A stretch of 64,000 bases of DNA from Planctomycetaceae bacterium. Lineage in GTDB: Bacteria; Planctomycetota; Planctomycetia; Planctomycetales; Planctomycetaceae. Positions 20,575 through 30,636 of this stretch are shown here, piece after piece. The position numbers were made by a program, and so were the translations under genes. How positions within the stretch are numbered: the first letter of the stretch is position 1; every line of letters starts with the position of its first letter. Location of the stretch: assembly GCA_020850695.1 (NCBI GenBank), contig JADZEF010000238.1, forward strand, positions 1 to 64,000. Direction: 5' to 3'. The notes below the pieces were generated by a model, which ran no database searches, was not told where the DNA came from, and worked only from the letters and a program-made list of their open reading frames with translations.

Positions 20575-21408
20575 ATGCCGTCTCCCTTTCCCGGAATGGA
20601 CCCCTACCTGGAACGTCCCGAACTCTTCGGGGGGTTTCATGACACGTTCATCGCCGAACTCCGGCGCGAGATCGGGCTTCAGTTGCCACCGACCTATTTT
20701 GCGGAACTCGGCTCCCGAATCTGGATCGAAGAGTCGAAACGATCGGTTCTGCCGGATGTCAATGTGCATGCGAATGCCGGTTCCCGGCGGCCCGGCGGTG
20801 AATCAGGCTCAACCGTCGCTGTCCTGGAATCCTCAACGGAAGTCGAACCGTTGACCGTCGAGTTCGAAGAGCACAAGGAGAGCTTTCTCGAAATCCGTCA
20901 TGGGGCAGATGGGGTTCGGCTGGTCACGGCCATCGAGTTGCTGAGCACGACCAACAAAGCCCCCGGCGGCGACGGGCGAACGCAGTACCTGCAGAAGCAG
21001 GCCGAGATGCGTCGAAGTGATGTGAACTTCATTGAGATCGACCTGCTGCGGGGCGGATTGAAGTCGACGCTGGCCCCCGAGCATGTCCTTCGCACGGCGG
21101 AGGGGGAGTGCAGTTATCACATCGTGCTGCGGGCCGCCGAGCGCCGGTTTCAGCAGGACGTCTGGCGGATTCAGCTGTGGAACCGTCTGCCGGTTCTGCG
21201 GGTCCCGCTGCTCCCCGGCGATGGAATCCTTGCGGTCCCGCTTCAACCCGTCTTCGACCGCTGCTACGACCTGGGACGATACGCGATGCGGGTGGATTAC
21301 AGCGTGCCCCCCCCGCTTCCGCCGCTGCGGCCGCACGAAGCGGAATTCGTCTCGCGGCTCCTGGCGGGACAGACCTCCGCAACTTCAACGGCGGAAGCCT
21401 CGGAGTAG
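20575..21408 (+). CDS. DUF4058 family protein
   Basis: A 277-residue cytosolic protein beginning with MPSPFPGMDPYLE, the diagnostic start of DUF4058, a family frequent in planctomycetes and cyanobacteria. Conserved stretches include YLEIRHG-like FLEIRHGADGVRLVTAIELLS and IDLLRGG. The IEL...K-like pattern (VTAIELLSTTNKAPGGDG) resembles a PD-(D/E)XK-type core, but this is only suggestive. Function is unknown. The start was set at the MPSPFPGMDP motif; 12 upstream codons are not conserved. Confidence 0.88.
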   Translation: MPSPFPGMDPYLERPELFGGFHDTFIAELRREIGLQLPPTYFAELGSRIWIEESKRSVLPDVNVHANAGSRRPGGESGSTVAVLESSTEVEPLTVEFEEHKESFLEIRHGADGVRLVTAIELLSTTNKAPGGDGRTQYLQKQAEMRRSDVNFIEIDLLRGGLKSTLAPEHVLRTAEGECSYHIVLRAAERRFQQDVWRIQLWNRLPVLRVPLLPGDGILAVPLQPVFDRCYDLGRYAMRVDYSVPPPLPPLRPHEAEFVSRLLAGQTSATSTAEASE

Positions 21409-21422
21409 ATTGCGCGGAGGTC

Positions 21423-22670
21423 TCAGGTGCGCCGTCCCTCGGCGGCGTTGTCCGGGTCGTTAAAGTTCGGGCGAGGATTGCGGTCGCGCGGGTCGCGTTC
21501 CCCCTTGTCATCGGGACCCGGGGGGAGGTTGATTTTCTGATCGAGCGGATAAAGCGTTTCAGGGGATGCCGAGGTCGACGAGCCCGACGAGATCTGCGTC
21601 GGTTCCTGCGCTCCCTCTTCGATCGTGCCGCCAACGCCGATGCCGAGGCGGCGTTCCCACCAGGCGGACTCGTCCGCGAAGACCTGCTGCAGCGTCTCGC
21701 GGGCGACCATTCGCTCACCGTCGGTGTCAAAGCGCTTCCAGTGGCGCTGCACCGCTTCTTCGAGGCGATCTTCCGTGCGGTGCTGGCGGAGGGCTTCGAG
21801 AATGGTTCGCCATGCCCGGTGCCGTTCGTTTCGGGACGCGAGGAGTTCGCAGAGGTCGATGTGCGGGCCGATCAGTTGCGGGTCGACCTTGATCGCCCGT
21901 TGCAACCGCTCGAGACGCGTCTCGGGAGAGAGGGCCGTCTTCGACCGATACCAATGGTACGAGCCGAACCACGTCGGATGCATGGCTCCCCAGAGCCCTG
22001 CCGCGAGCATCCAGGGCAGCCATCGCAGGGCGGGGAGTGCGGGGGGCGCATCGGGTTGCCCCGGTCCCGCACCGATCCACCACCCGCACGCCATGGCCGT
22101 GAGCCACGCGAGGTAAGGGCCGTGTCCCTGGCCGGTGACCGTCAGGAAGATGACGAGGAGCACCGAGGCGACCGTCGCGGGAAGGACCCAGCGGGCCATC
22201 AGGCGCTGGCCCGTGGCGTCGGGACCGGTCAGGCGGCCCGCGGCGAACAACACCCCGCAGTTTCCGCTGAAGTAACCCAGCGGCGTTTCGAGGACCAGCC
22301 AGGCGACGATGAACCCGGACAGGCTGGTGAGCAGGAAGACGAGGGCGAATCGCAGGCTGCCCCACAGCGGCTCGAGCCGCACTCCGAGAAGCAGCGTCAT
22401 GCTGACGCAGGCGGCGAGTGTTGCGAAGTCGCGATGGAGGACGAAGCTGGCGGCCATGCGGGCGGGGCGGCCGTTCCAGAGAGAGAACAGGCCGCCGAGT
22501 TCGGGTTCGCCATCGAATCGTTCAGAGTCCACCGTGTGTCGAGAGATTGCTGCGGACGGCGTTTCGCCGAGTTGGCGCGTCGTCACGACGAGCGTCTGGG
22601 CGACCAGCGCGGCGGCGACAAGGACGAGGGTGATTGGAGCCCGGGCGAGAGCCCGCAACGTGGATAGCAA
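21423..22670 (-). CDS. Rhomboid-family membrane protein lacking the catalytic dyad
   Basis: A 415-residue protein with six to seven transmembrane helices (about 1-240) followed by a cytoplasmic alpha-helical tail with an acidic, Pro-rich end. ASFVLHRDFATLAACV and LLGVRLEPLWGSLRFALVFLL follow the rhomboid L1/TM2-TM3 pattern. The GxSG serine motif is GNCG (Cys138), and the later His motif AHxxG reads AWLTAMACG, so both Ser and His are replaced. It is probably a pseudoprotease. The tail (LERLQRAIKVDP) looks TPR-like. Start is a TTG. Confidence 0.68.
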   Translation of the reverse strand: MLSTLRALARAPITLVLVAAALVAQTLVVTTRQLGETPSAAISRHTVDSERFDGEPELGGLFSLWNGRPARMAASFVLHRDFATLAACVSMTLLLGVRLEPLWGSLRFALVFLLTSLSGFIVAWLVLETPLGYFSGNCGVLFAAGRLTGPDATGQRLMARWVLPATVASVLLVIFLTVTGQGHGPYLAWLTAMACGWWIGAGPGQPDAPPALPALRWLPWMLAAGLWGAMHPTWFGSYHWYRSKTALSPETRLERLQRAIKVDPQLIGPHIDLCELLASRNERHRAWRTILEALRQHRTEDRLEEAVQRHWKRFDTDGERMVARETLQQVFADESAWWERRLGIGVGGTIEEGAQEPTQISSGSSTSASPETLYPLDQKINLPPGPDDKGERDPRDRNPRPNFNDPDNAAEGRRT

Positions 22671-22753
22671 AATCGGAACGCTCCCGCTGGAATTCGAATG
22701 CGTTCGTCGATTTTAGCACAGGACGAGGGCCGGGAAGGCGGATTGTGCCTTCC

Positions 22754-24181
22754 TCATTTCTCGCCGATGCACACCAGGACCGTCCCCTTGCGGGCGGGGG
22801 TGTCGAGGTTGCTGGTCGCCACGTACAGCCGCCCGCCATGCACGATGGGCGAACCGTAGACCGAGCCGGGGGACTTCACGGCGGCGTCATTCGCAAGGTC
22901 GAGCGTCCAGAGCTTTGTTCCATTCGCCAGATTCACGGCATGCACCACGCCGTTGAGGTCGGCCGAATACGCGACGTCCCCCGCGATGGCGGGTGCGGCG
23001 AAGAAAGGAGCCTTACCATCGTATGTCCACGCCAGCCGTCCGTTGCCGACTTCCACCCCGCGCATCTTTCCGTCCGTCGAAGTGAACACGGCCCACGTTC
23101 CACTGACGGCCACGGGCGAGAGGACGCCCCCCTTGGCGACCGGCCGCTTCCATTTCTCGGTTCCGTCCTTCAGGCTGAAGGCGATGACTTCCCCCTGCCC
23201 GCGCGGCAGTTCCTTCGGATCGAACCGGATGTTGCTGCAGCCGACGATCACCAGGTCTCCCGTGTCGGACTTGGCGAAGGTCGCACCGCCCCAGGGATTG
23301 TGCTTGAGCGCCGCCCGCCACGCTTCCTTCCCGTCCGCCGCGTTGAGGCAGTACACCGCCCGGTCGCCGATCTTCTCTTCATCGAGGAACGCCGAGCCGA
23401 CCAGCACCTTTCCTTCGGCGACGTTGACCGACGCATCGACGTGCCAGCGCTCGCGGCCCTGCTGCCAGACGAGCTTCGGCTGCGTCTTCGGCAGGTTCTC
23501 CTCCGTGGGCGCCATGGCGAAGTCAGGGTCCTTCCTCTTGTCGACTTCGTACTTCGCGAGGAGCTTCTTCCACTCGGCATCAATCGCCTTCGCCGCGGCG
23601 GCGGGGTCCATCTCCTTGCCGTCGACTTCGATCCGCTTCAGATCGAGGCAGAAGACTCCCGCGTTGCCGCCCCCCATGTAGAGCTTGCCGTCGGCGACGG
23701 TCGGCGCTCCTTCGAGGTGGACCAGCTCGCCGTCGATGCGGTACTGCCAGAGGGCGAAACCATCGTCCGCCCGCAGGCCGTGCAGTAGCGCCCCGCTCGT
23801 CTGATGCATGCCGTCGCCGAAGATCACCAACCCGCCGATGACCGCCGGCGGACTGACGGTGGGTCGCTTGAGGTACGGAGCGCCCTTCGACCACGCGGTG
23901 CGGTCATCGTCCTTTGCGGAAGGATCGTAGGAGGTCGCCTGCAACGCCGACGCGTTGAAGGCTCCGAGACCCGAGACGTACAGAGCCTTCTCTCCCGCGA
24001 CGGGCGAGGCGATGTAGTGCTGCGTCGAGTGGTGGACCCAGAGAACTTTCGGCGACTTCGGGCCCGCCTGCCCGTCAACGTTGCCCGTCCGTTGCGGATT
24101 GCCGCGATGCGTGGGCCAGTCGGCGGCGGGGAGTGCGGAAGCGATAGAATGGGTGATGCAGAGCACAAGCCAGCGCGTCAT
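22754..24181 (-). CDS. Secreted PQQ-like beta-propeller protein
   Basis: A 475-residue protein with an N-terminal signal (WLVLCITHSIASALPAA) followed by pyrrolo-quinoline-quinone-type beta-propeller blades. Examples are WPTHRGNPQRTGN at the mature N-terminus, FALWQYRIDG, VYCLNAADGKEAWR, IAFSLKDGTEKWKRP and VHAVNLANGTKLWTLD. This is the planctomycete type related to BamB and alcohol dehydrogenase propellers but without catalytic segments, so a scaffold or binding role is likely. ATG 24181 was used; the upstream 19 codons translate a REP palindrome. Confidence 0.88.
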   Translation of the reverse strand: MTRWLVLCITHSIASALPAADWPTHRGNPQRTGNVDGQAGPKSPKVLWVHHSTQHYIASPVAGEKALYVSGLGAFNASALQATSYDPSAKDDDRTAWSKGAPYLKRPTVSPPAVIGGLVIFGDGMHQTSGALLHGLRADDGFALWQYRIDGELVHLEGAPTVADGKLYMGGGNAGVFCLDLKRIEVDGKEMDPAAAAKAIDAEWKKLLAKYEVDKRKDPDFAMAPTEENLPKTQPKLVWQQGRERWHVDASVNVAEGKVLVGSAFLDEEKIGDRAVYCLNAADGKEAWRAALKHNPWGGATFAKSDTGDLVIVGCSNIRFDPKELPRGQGEVIAFSLKDGTEKWKRPVAKGGVLSPVAVSGTWAVFTSTDGKMRGVEVGNGRLAWTYDGKAPFFAAPAIAGDVAYSADLNGVVHAVNLANGTKLWTLDLANDAAVKSPGSVYGSPIVHGGRLYVATSNLDTPARKGTVLVCIGEK

Positions 24182-24201
24182 GGGAGTCGCTACCTTGAAA
24201 A

Positions 24202-24294
24202 CGTAGCACGGGCACTCATGCCCGTGCGAAATGATCAATCAATAGGTAAGTGTCGCATGACAAGCGACGCACGGGCATGAGTGCCCGTGCTACG
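24202..24294. repeat. REPIN of family A, downstream side of the RAYT gene
   Basis: Two inverted REP palindromes (24202-24230 and 24268-24294) with outermost CGTAGCACGGGC and GCCCGTGCTACG are separated by 37 nt. The inward flanks carry GTGCGAAA / CGACGCAC. It lies between the PQQ-propeller start and the end of the transposase gene. Confidence 0.9.
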
Positions 24295-24297
24295 GAA

Positions 24298-24978
24298 TCA
24301 ATTCTCATTCCGAAATCCCCATCCCGCTTTCTCCCACTCGGGATGAATCCACCGTCTCCAACTCTCTTCCCCCGCAAGTCCTGCCTTGCGGGGATTGCGG
24401 CCGATGTACTGAATCACTCGCCACAAGTGCTCTCCATCTCGAATCAGTCGATCGTAGGACTCGTCCTGCCAGACGTCCCCGGATTCCTTGATCGCCAGAT
24501 TGAGATGCCGTGCCGACACGCCTTTGATCGCGCCGATCAGGTCTTCCAGGTCGTGGCCATCGAAGGGGCGCATGGCGAGATGGACATGGTTCGGCATGAT
24601 GGTCCAGCACGAGAGGAAATAGCGATCGTTCTGGAAGTGGTTCAATCTGCCGACGAGATCGTCGACCAACTGACGGTTTCGGAAGTGGCAGTTTCCGAGC
24701 CCCTCATCAAGCCAGGCTTCCACATGGCTCGTCGAAACGCGTTCGAGAGATTCCCAATCCTTCGCCGTATGAGGCGGCGGGTGCTTGCGCTCCCACTCTT
24801 CACGCACTCGCTTGAGATATCGCAGTCTCTCCTGAGGAAGCGAATCGACCAGGCGAAACGTCACAAAGTAAGTGGCTCCATCCTGTCGCCAGTGAGGCAG
24901 ACCGCGTCGATAGACCTTGATAGGACGATCTCGATCAAGGCATTGGAACTGCGGCGGAAGCGGCGGCAGGTTCAGCAT
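24298..24978 (-). CDS. REP-associated tyrosine transposase (RAYT, Y1/IS200-like)
   Basis: A 226-residue single-strand DNA transposase of the RAYT type. The HUH metal motif is in MPNHVHLAM, and the candidate nucleophile Tyr is in IQYIGRNPRKAGL, the conserved Y-x-x-x-NPxxAGL helix. FVTFRLVDSLPQE and WQDESYDRLIR also match the family. RAYTs bind and cut REP hairpins and are thought to spread REPINs. Here the gene is flanked by REPINs of one family on both sides, 24202-24294 and 25003-25138. ATG 24978 is preferred because the upstream frame enters the REP sequence. Confidence 0.93.
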   Translation of the reverse strand: MLNLPPLPPQFQCLDRDRPIKVYRRGLPHWRQDGATYFVTFRLVDSLPQERLRYLKRVREEWERKHPPPHTAKDWESLERVSTSHVEAWLDEGLGNCHFRNRQLVDDLVGRLNHFQNDRYFLSCWTIMPNHVHLAMRPFDGHDLEDLIGAIKGVSARHLNLAIKESGDVWQDESYDRLIRDGEHLWRVIQYIGRNPRKAGLAGEESWRRWIHPEWEKAGWGFRNEN

Positions 24979-25002
24979 GGTGACACTCAGCCCGCTTCGG
25001 CC

Positions 25003-25138
25003 GCAGCACGGGCACTCATGCCCGTGCGAAAAGTCTTCCAATATGTCTTGGTCAAGAAGAGAGTGTTATGTCGCCGCTCGTGCTATTGATCTGACTGCGA
25101 GGCATTTCTTTCGCACGGGCATGAGTGCCCGTGCTACG
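25003..25138. repeat. REPIN of family A, upstream side of the RAYT gene
   Basis: Two inverted copies of the palindrome (25003-25030 and 25112-25138) are separated by 81 nt. They are oriented as in 24202-24294, with CGTAG-type ends outward and TGCGAAA/TTTCGCAC inward. They sit just upstream of the transposase start and just beyond the VCBS gene stop. Confidence 0.9.
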
Positions 25139-25159
25139 TTTCGCGTTTGCCACCTCGAT

Positions 25160-27388
25160 CTACTTCGCCGCCACTTCTTTCTTCGCCGCACCCAGCAGCA
25201 CCGCGGAGTCCTGGCCTTCGTTGTTGAGGACGAGGTCGGGCACGCCGTCCTTGTTGACGTCGGCGATGCCCACCGCGCGCGAGTTGAAGATCTTTGCCTG
25301 CAGACCCAACTCGGTTGTGGCTTCGGCGAACTGGCCCTTGCCGGTGCTTCGGAAGTAGCGGTTGGGGCTTCTCAACGAGCCGAGCATCACGTCCGGCTTG
25401 CCGTCGCGGTCCCAGTCGGCGAGGCAGATCGAGGTGGCTTGCGGGAAGGGCTTCGCGAGGTCGCCCGCCTGGGCCGTGACGTCGGTGAACTTTCCCTTTC
25501 CATCGTTGCGGAAGAGCTTCACGAGGTTCGATGAGCCGTTCGCCAGCACGACGGCGAGGTCGATCGCGCCGTCTCCGTCGAAGTCGGCGAGGGCGGGTTG
25601 CGAGGTTCCTGCGGGGAGCGCGAGACCCGTTGCTTTCGATTCGACGAAGCCTGTGGGTGAGCCGAGGAGCAGAGTTGTCGTGGCCCCCGTCACCAGCACG
25701 TCGTCGCGTTTGTCGCCATTGAAGTCGGCGACCAGCAGCCGCTCGGCCCGCAGCTTGCCCAACGGGGTCGTGGCGGCGAGCCCAACCTTCTCGGTGATGT
25801 CCTCGAACTGGGCCGGCGTGGCGGTCTTCGGCATCTCGGCCTTGAAGTAGAACGCCCACTCGCCCGTTCCCTGGCAGATCTTCATGAGGAGCCGGTTCCT
25901 GCCCGGACGCAACCGCAGCACGAGTTGGTTTTGTCCCGCGGCGGCGGCCCGTGCGACGCTCTCGGCGATGAGTTTTTCGCCGTTGAGCCAGACCGTCAGT
26001 GTGTCGTCGCTACCGAGCGAGACCGGCATGTCGACCGAGCCGCCGAAGTCGAACTCGCGATAGAGATAGCAGACCGATTCGCTGTTGTTGGCCGGCTGGA
26101 AGAGCGCCAAGCTCTGCACCTGCCCATCGGTGAAGGCTTTTTCTTTCCAGGTCGCTTTCTCGGTTCCCTTGCCGTCGTAGGTCGCTTTGAGGTCGACAGC
26201 GGCTTCCGGCGGATACGCCGTTTCGAACCCGCGTCCGCCGGCGTTGTCGAACGGACCACAGTAGTACCACGGGCTCACCTTCGGCTCGGCCGTCTTCGGC
26301 ACCGCAGGACCGAGGTTGCGATAGACCTTCAGGCCCATGAAGCCGTTCGAGAGGAGCACGTCGGGGAGCTTGTCGCCGTCGGCATCGATCCACGCGGCGG
26401 ACGAGAGGTTGTAATAGGCCTCGCGCGGCAGGCCGCCGGTGTCGTCCTTGAAACCTTCTTTCGTGCTGCCGAAGACCTTCGGGCCGCTCGCCGTTGCGAG
26501 GAGCAGGTCGGGCCTGCCGTCGCCGTTGAAGTCGGACCACGAGGCGGACCGGGCACCGCCGGCGAGCGGCAGGCTGATTTCGTTGAGCGACGTTCCTTCC
26601 ATGCGGAACAGGGCCGCCTTCTTGCGGCCGAAGACGAGGAACTCGTCGCGGCGGTCTCCGTCGATGTCGGCTACCGAGACCCCTTCGGCCCCGGGGTCGG
26701 TTCGGGCGACACTGCCGAGGTGCGAGAATCCCGGCATGCCGTTGACGACGCGGAAGTCATCGCCACCCCAGCCGACGAAGTCGCGCTTCGGGTCGTAGTC
26801 GTTGATCTTGAGGCTGGCCTTGATGCGCTGGATGCGGGCGGTGCGCAGCTGCAGCGCCATCTTGTCTCCGTCGACCATGCACGGCGTCACCACTTCCTGC
26901 CCCGCCAGCATCGCCTCGACCAGCGGGATGAGCTTTTCCGGATTCCCCGCGAAGCTTCTCAGCAGGAAGGGCTCCGCGTGGCTCATGCCCCACCAGTCCC
27001 CCGCATACGCCTGGTACCAGTAGTTGCCGATGCACGTCTCGCTCGCCCCGCCGTTGTGCATGAAGACGGCCGTCTTGCCGACCTCGGCCCACTCCATCGT
27101 GAACTGCCACTCGCGGGGATGAAACCCCGCCTTTCCGATGTTGTGCTTGATGATTTCGGTCGGGTGCTTCCCCTTCAGGTCGCGGACCTTGCGGTAGATG
27201 ATCTGGTTGTTCGTCCGGTCGACCTTCTCGACCGTCATCACGACGATGTTGGTCGACTCGTTGATCAGCCGGCCGAGCGTGTAGGCGGCCTCGACGTACC
27301 CGTCGGCCGGCTTGCGTGTCGCCAGTGCCCCGACAACGCCCGCCACGCACAGCACCGCCAGCCCCAGGATCTGCCGTCGTCGGGTCAT
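25160..27388 (-). CDS. Exported VCBS/FG-GAP repeat protein
   Basis: A 742-residue protein with a basic N-terminus and one hydrophobic segment (ILGLAVLCVAGVVGALA) acting as signal or anchor. Residues about 30-200 form an unassigned domain (TNIVVMTVEKVDR ... AEVGKTAVFMHNGG). After this come calcium-type FG-GAP/VCBS repeats: VADIDGDRRDEFLVFG, SDFNGDGRPDLLLAT, IDADGDKLPDVLLSN, ADFNGDKRDDVLVTG, ADFDGDGAIDLAVV, ADWDRDGKPDVMLGS and ADVNKDGVPDLVLNN. Between propeller blades lies an insert with jelly-roll character (LGSDDTLTVWLNGEKLIAES, RLRPGRNRLLMKICQG). It is probably extracellular or periplasmic and binds Ca2+; the partner is unknown. Confidence 0.87.
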   Translation of the reverse strand: MTRRRQILGLAVLCVAGVVGALATRKPADGYVEAAYTLGRLINESTNIVVMTVEKVDRTNNQIIYRKVRDLKGKHPTEIIKHNIGKAGFHPREWQFTMEWAEVGKTAVFMHNGGASETCIGNYWYQAYAGDWWGMSHAEPFLLRSFAGNPEKLIPLVEAMLAGQEVVTPCMVDGDKMALQLRTARIQRIKASLKINDYDPKRDFVGWGGDDFRVVNGMPGFSHLGSVARTDPGAEGVSVADIDGDRRDEFLVFGRKKAALFRMEGTSLNEISLPLAGGARSASWSDFNGDGRPDLLLATASGPKVFGSTKEGFKDDTGGLPREAYYNLSSAAWIDADGDKLPDVLLSNGFMGLKVYRNLGPAVPKTAEPKVSPWYYCGPFDNAGGRGFETAYPPEAAVDLKATYDGKGTEKATWKEKAFTDGQVQSLALFQPANNSESVCYLYREFDFGGSVDMPVSLGSDDTLTVWLNGEKLIAESVARAAAAGQNQLVLRLRPGRNRLLMKICQGTGEWAFYFKAEMPKTATPAQFEDITEKVGLAATTPLGKLRAERLLVADFNGDKRDDVLVTGATTTLLLGSPTGFVESKATGLALPAGTSQPALADFDGDGAIDLAVVLANGSSNLVKLFRNDGKGKFTDVTAQAGDLAKPFPQATSICLADWDRDGKPDVMLGSLRSPNRYFRSTGKGQFAEATTELGLQAKIFNSRAVGIADVNKDGVPDLVLNNEGQDSAVLLGAAKKEVAAK

Positions 27389-27654
27389 GGTCGCGCTCCT
27401 TGGGTCACCCCGCGAGGCATCCAGGTTTCATGACGCCTCTGCCGAGAATTGTCGCTTCGCCGTCTCGGGTTACGCGACGGCAGAGAGAGACGACAGCGAC
27501 ATGCGATGAGTCTTCCCCGCTCGCGATGGGAAATTCAGCCGAAAAGCCATCACCTGACGCCGTCGATTTTTACCGACAGCTCCCGTCAAGCAGGCGGACA
27601 AGAGATGTGAACACTGTTCCATGTGGAACGTCTCCAGGGGCATTGGCCGCCGCG

Positions 27655-28644
27655 TCATTTCCGGCCGCGGAGTCGCTCCAGCCAGCGCGCCAGATCCTCC
27701 GGCAGCGGCATCTCGAAGTTCCGGCGGTTGCCCGTCGTCGGATGTTCGAACCCGAGCCGCATCGCGTGCAGCGCGAGACGGGGCGCGCCGCTGCGGTCGA
27801 TGATGGGCGGGGCGTAGAGCGGCTGGTGGTATCGCGCGTCCCCGCACACGGGATGGCCGGCTTCGGAGAGGTGAATGCGGATCTGGTGCGTGCGGCCGGT
27901 CTCGAGGCGGCATTGGAGTACCGTATAGCCGTCAAGCTTCTCGATCGGCGTGACGTGCGTGACGGCCCGCTTGCCCGTCCCCTTCAACGTCGTGCTTCCG
28001 CGACGGCCATCCCCGCGATCATCCACCAACTCCGAATCGAACGTCTGAGCCTCAACCTCCCCGGGAACGACCGTGAGGTAAACGCGGTCGACGGTGTGCT
28101 GCTTGAAGGCTTCGGCGAGACGCTCGAAGGCCGGTTCGGTGCGGGCGAAGACGAGCAGGCCGCTGGTGTCGCGGTCGATGCGGTGCACGACCTTGATGGC
28201 GGGAAGAGGGCCGCCGGACTTGCGCCGCTTGTCGTCCTTTTTCCCCTGCTCGCGACGGGCGATCAATTCGGGAAGGAGCCCCTGCACCGTCGGCTGCAGG
28301 GCCTGCCGCTCGCGGGAATGGTGACGCTCGGACGAATGGAAAATCGTCCGCATCCCGGCCGGCTTCTCGACCACGACGACCTGCCGGTCGAGATAACGGA
28401 TCGTCAGATCGTTGCGGGTGGGAGGCGCGTCCTGCCGCTGCGTGGCGACCGACACCTGTTCGCCCGGTTGCAGGCGGCGTCCTTCGTCGAGGCAGACGAC
28501 GCCGTTGACCAGCACGCGGCGATTGCGGATGAGATCCTTCGCCTGCGACCAGGTCATGCCCGCGTGCCACTGGCGGAGCGCGGCGCCGATCGCCGCGCCG
28601 GCCTGTGCGGCGTCAACCTGAAACTGCTGGACGGGAGCGGGCAT
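27655..28644 (-). CDS. RluA-family pseudouridine synthase
   Basis: A 329-residue RNA pseudouridine synthase. An N-terminal S4 RNA-binding domain (WSQAKDLIRNRRVLVNGVVC) is followed by the catalytic domain. Here the invariant Asp lies in VHRIDRDTSGLLVFA, and the C-terminal GRTHQIRIHLSEAGHPVCGD block is complete. It modifies uridine in rRNA or tRNA; whether it is RluC- or RluD-like is not decidable. ATG 28644 is the first after the palindromic repeat at 28752-28819, which an upstream start would translate. Confidence 0.92.
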   Translation of the reverse strand: MPAPVQQFQVDAAQAGAAIGAALRQWHAGMTWSQAKDLIRNRRVLVNGVVCLDEGRRLQPGEQVSVATQRQDAPPTRNDLTIRYLDRQVVVVEKPAGMRTIFHSSERHHSRERQALQPTVQGLLPELIARREQGKKDDKRRKSGGPLPAIKVVHRIDRDTSGLLVFARTEPAFERLAEAFKQHTVDRVYLTVVPGEVEAQTFDSELVDDRGDGRRGSTTLKGTGKRAVTHVTPIEKLDGYTVLQCRLETGRTHQIRIHLSEAGHPVCGDARYHQPLYAPPIIDRSGAPRLALHAMRLGFEHPTTGNRRNFEMPLPEDLARWLERLRGRK

Positions 28645-28751
28645 GGTTCGCGGGAAGAGGAAGCGGCTGATGGGCTCGATTATAGAGAGTGCGCCCTTTC
28701 TCTGCCGTGGACGCAGGGTAACTTTGCGGGAGAGCTCATGCTTCGCATCGT

Positions 28752-28819
28752 GGCACGGGCACTCATGCCCGTGAGTGAGGTGAGTGGAAAGGTTTCGCAC
28801 CGGCATGAGTGCCCGTGAG
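28752..28819. repeat. REPIN of family A
   Basis: Inverted REP pair: GGCACGGGCACTCATGCCCGTGAG (28752-28773) and CGCACCGGCATGAGTGCCCGTGAG (28796-28819). It is shorter and more diverged than the RAYT-flanking pairs (one arm has ACCGG in place of ACGGG). It lies between the DUF1559 gene end and the RluA-type gene start. Confidence 0.85.
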
Positions 28820-28847
28820 ACATCCGGATCGCATTCTCCGGCGAGAC

Positions 28848-29900
<1,053 letters not shown>

Positions 29901-29982
29901 GCGCGAGTCTCGCGGAACGTGTGCGGGGGAACACGCAGCATACGCACCGCCGGGGTATTCCGCACGCGGTTTTTGAGGACGT

Positions 29983-30585
29983 CTACGCTCGATACAGCCG
30001 GTGCTCGGCGATGTACGCTTCGATGGCCCGCGGGACCATGAATCGGATGCTCTTCCCCTCGCGGACGCGGCGGCGGATATCGCTGGAGGAAAGGTCGATT
30101 CCGGGAATTGACACGTGCCGGACGCGCGCAGCGCGATTCGCACCGACGACTTCGATCAAACGGCGTGCGTCGGGCAACGGGCGATCGCCGCGATTGACGC
30201 ACACGACCGTCGCCAGGTCGAGGATGCGGGCCGGCTCCCGCCATTCCGGAAAGTCGTTCAGCGAATCGGCTCCGATCAGGAAAAAGAGCTCGCGGGAGGG
30301 ATCTTCCTGGTTGAGCATCTCGAGCGTGTCGACCGTGTAGGTCGTTCCCTCGCGCTTCTGTTCCATGCGGTTGACCGAGAACGCCGGGCACCCCGCGAAG
30401 GCCAGCTCAGCCATTTCGGCCCGCTGCGGTCCGGGCGTCATGCCATTCGCCGCCTTGTGCGGGGGGGAACCCGACGGCAGCAGCCACACTTCGTCGAGGG
30501 CGCACTGCTCGCGGCACTGCTCGGCCAGCAGCAGATGCCCCCAGTGGGGCGGGTCGAAGGAACCGCCGAAGAGTCCGAGTCGCAT
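29983..30585 (-). CDS. nadD: Nicotinate-nucleotide adenylyltransferase NadD
   Basis: A 200-residue cytosolic enzyme that adenylates nicotinate mononucleotide with ATP in NAD synthesis. The N-terminal [17 protein letters not shown] contains the HxGH nucleotidyl-transfer motif. [10 protein letters not shown] is the conserved loop, [14 protein letters not shown] the substrate region, and [12 protein letters not shown] the ISSTxxR-type ATP-binding motif. All elements are in order and length is normal. The start is the ATG at 30585. It follows the thioredoxin-like gene by 51 nt on the same strand and may share its transcript. Confidence 0.94.
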   Translation of the reverse strand: MRLGLFGGSFDPPHWGHLLLAEQCREQCALDEVWLLPSGSPPHKAANGMTPGPQRAEMAELAFAGCPAFSVNRMEQKREGTTYTVDTLEMLNQEDPSRELFFLIGADSLNDFPEWREPARILDLATVVCVNRGDRPLPDARRLIEVVGANRAARVRHVSIPGIDLSSSDIRRRVREGKSIRFMVPRAIEAYIAEHRLYRA

Positions 30586-30636
30586 GACGCTGGATGAGTG
30601 ATAAGTTGCAGATTGGGGGTCGTCATTTCGCCGCAA

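Noticed and set aside
24202-25138. Classical IS element
   Set aside because: No terminal inverted repeats or target duplications of IS type; single-domain HUH protein with REPINs fits a RAYT system.
25925-27433. 502-codon plus-strand frame opposite the VCBS protein gene
   Set aside because: The opposite strand carries repeated FG-GAP motifs; this frame is low-complexity and unconserved.
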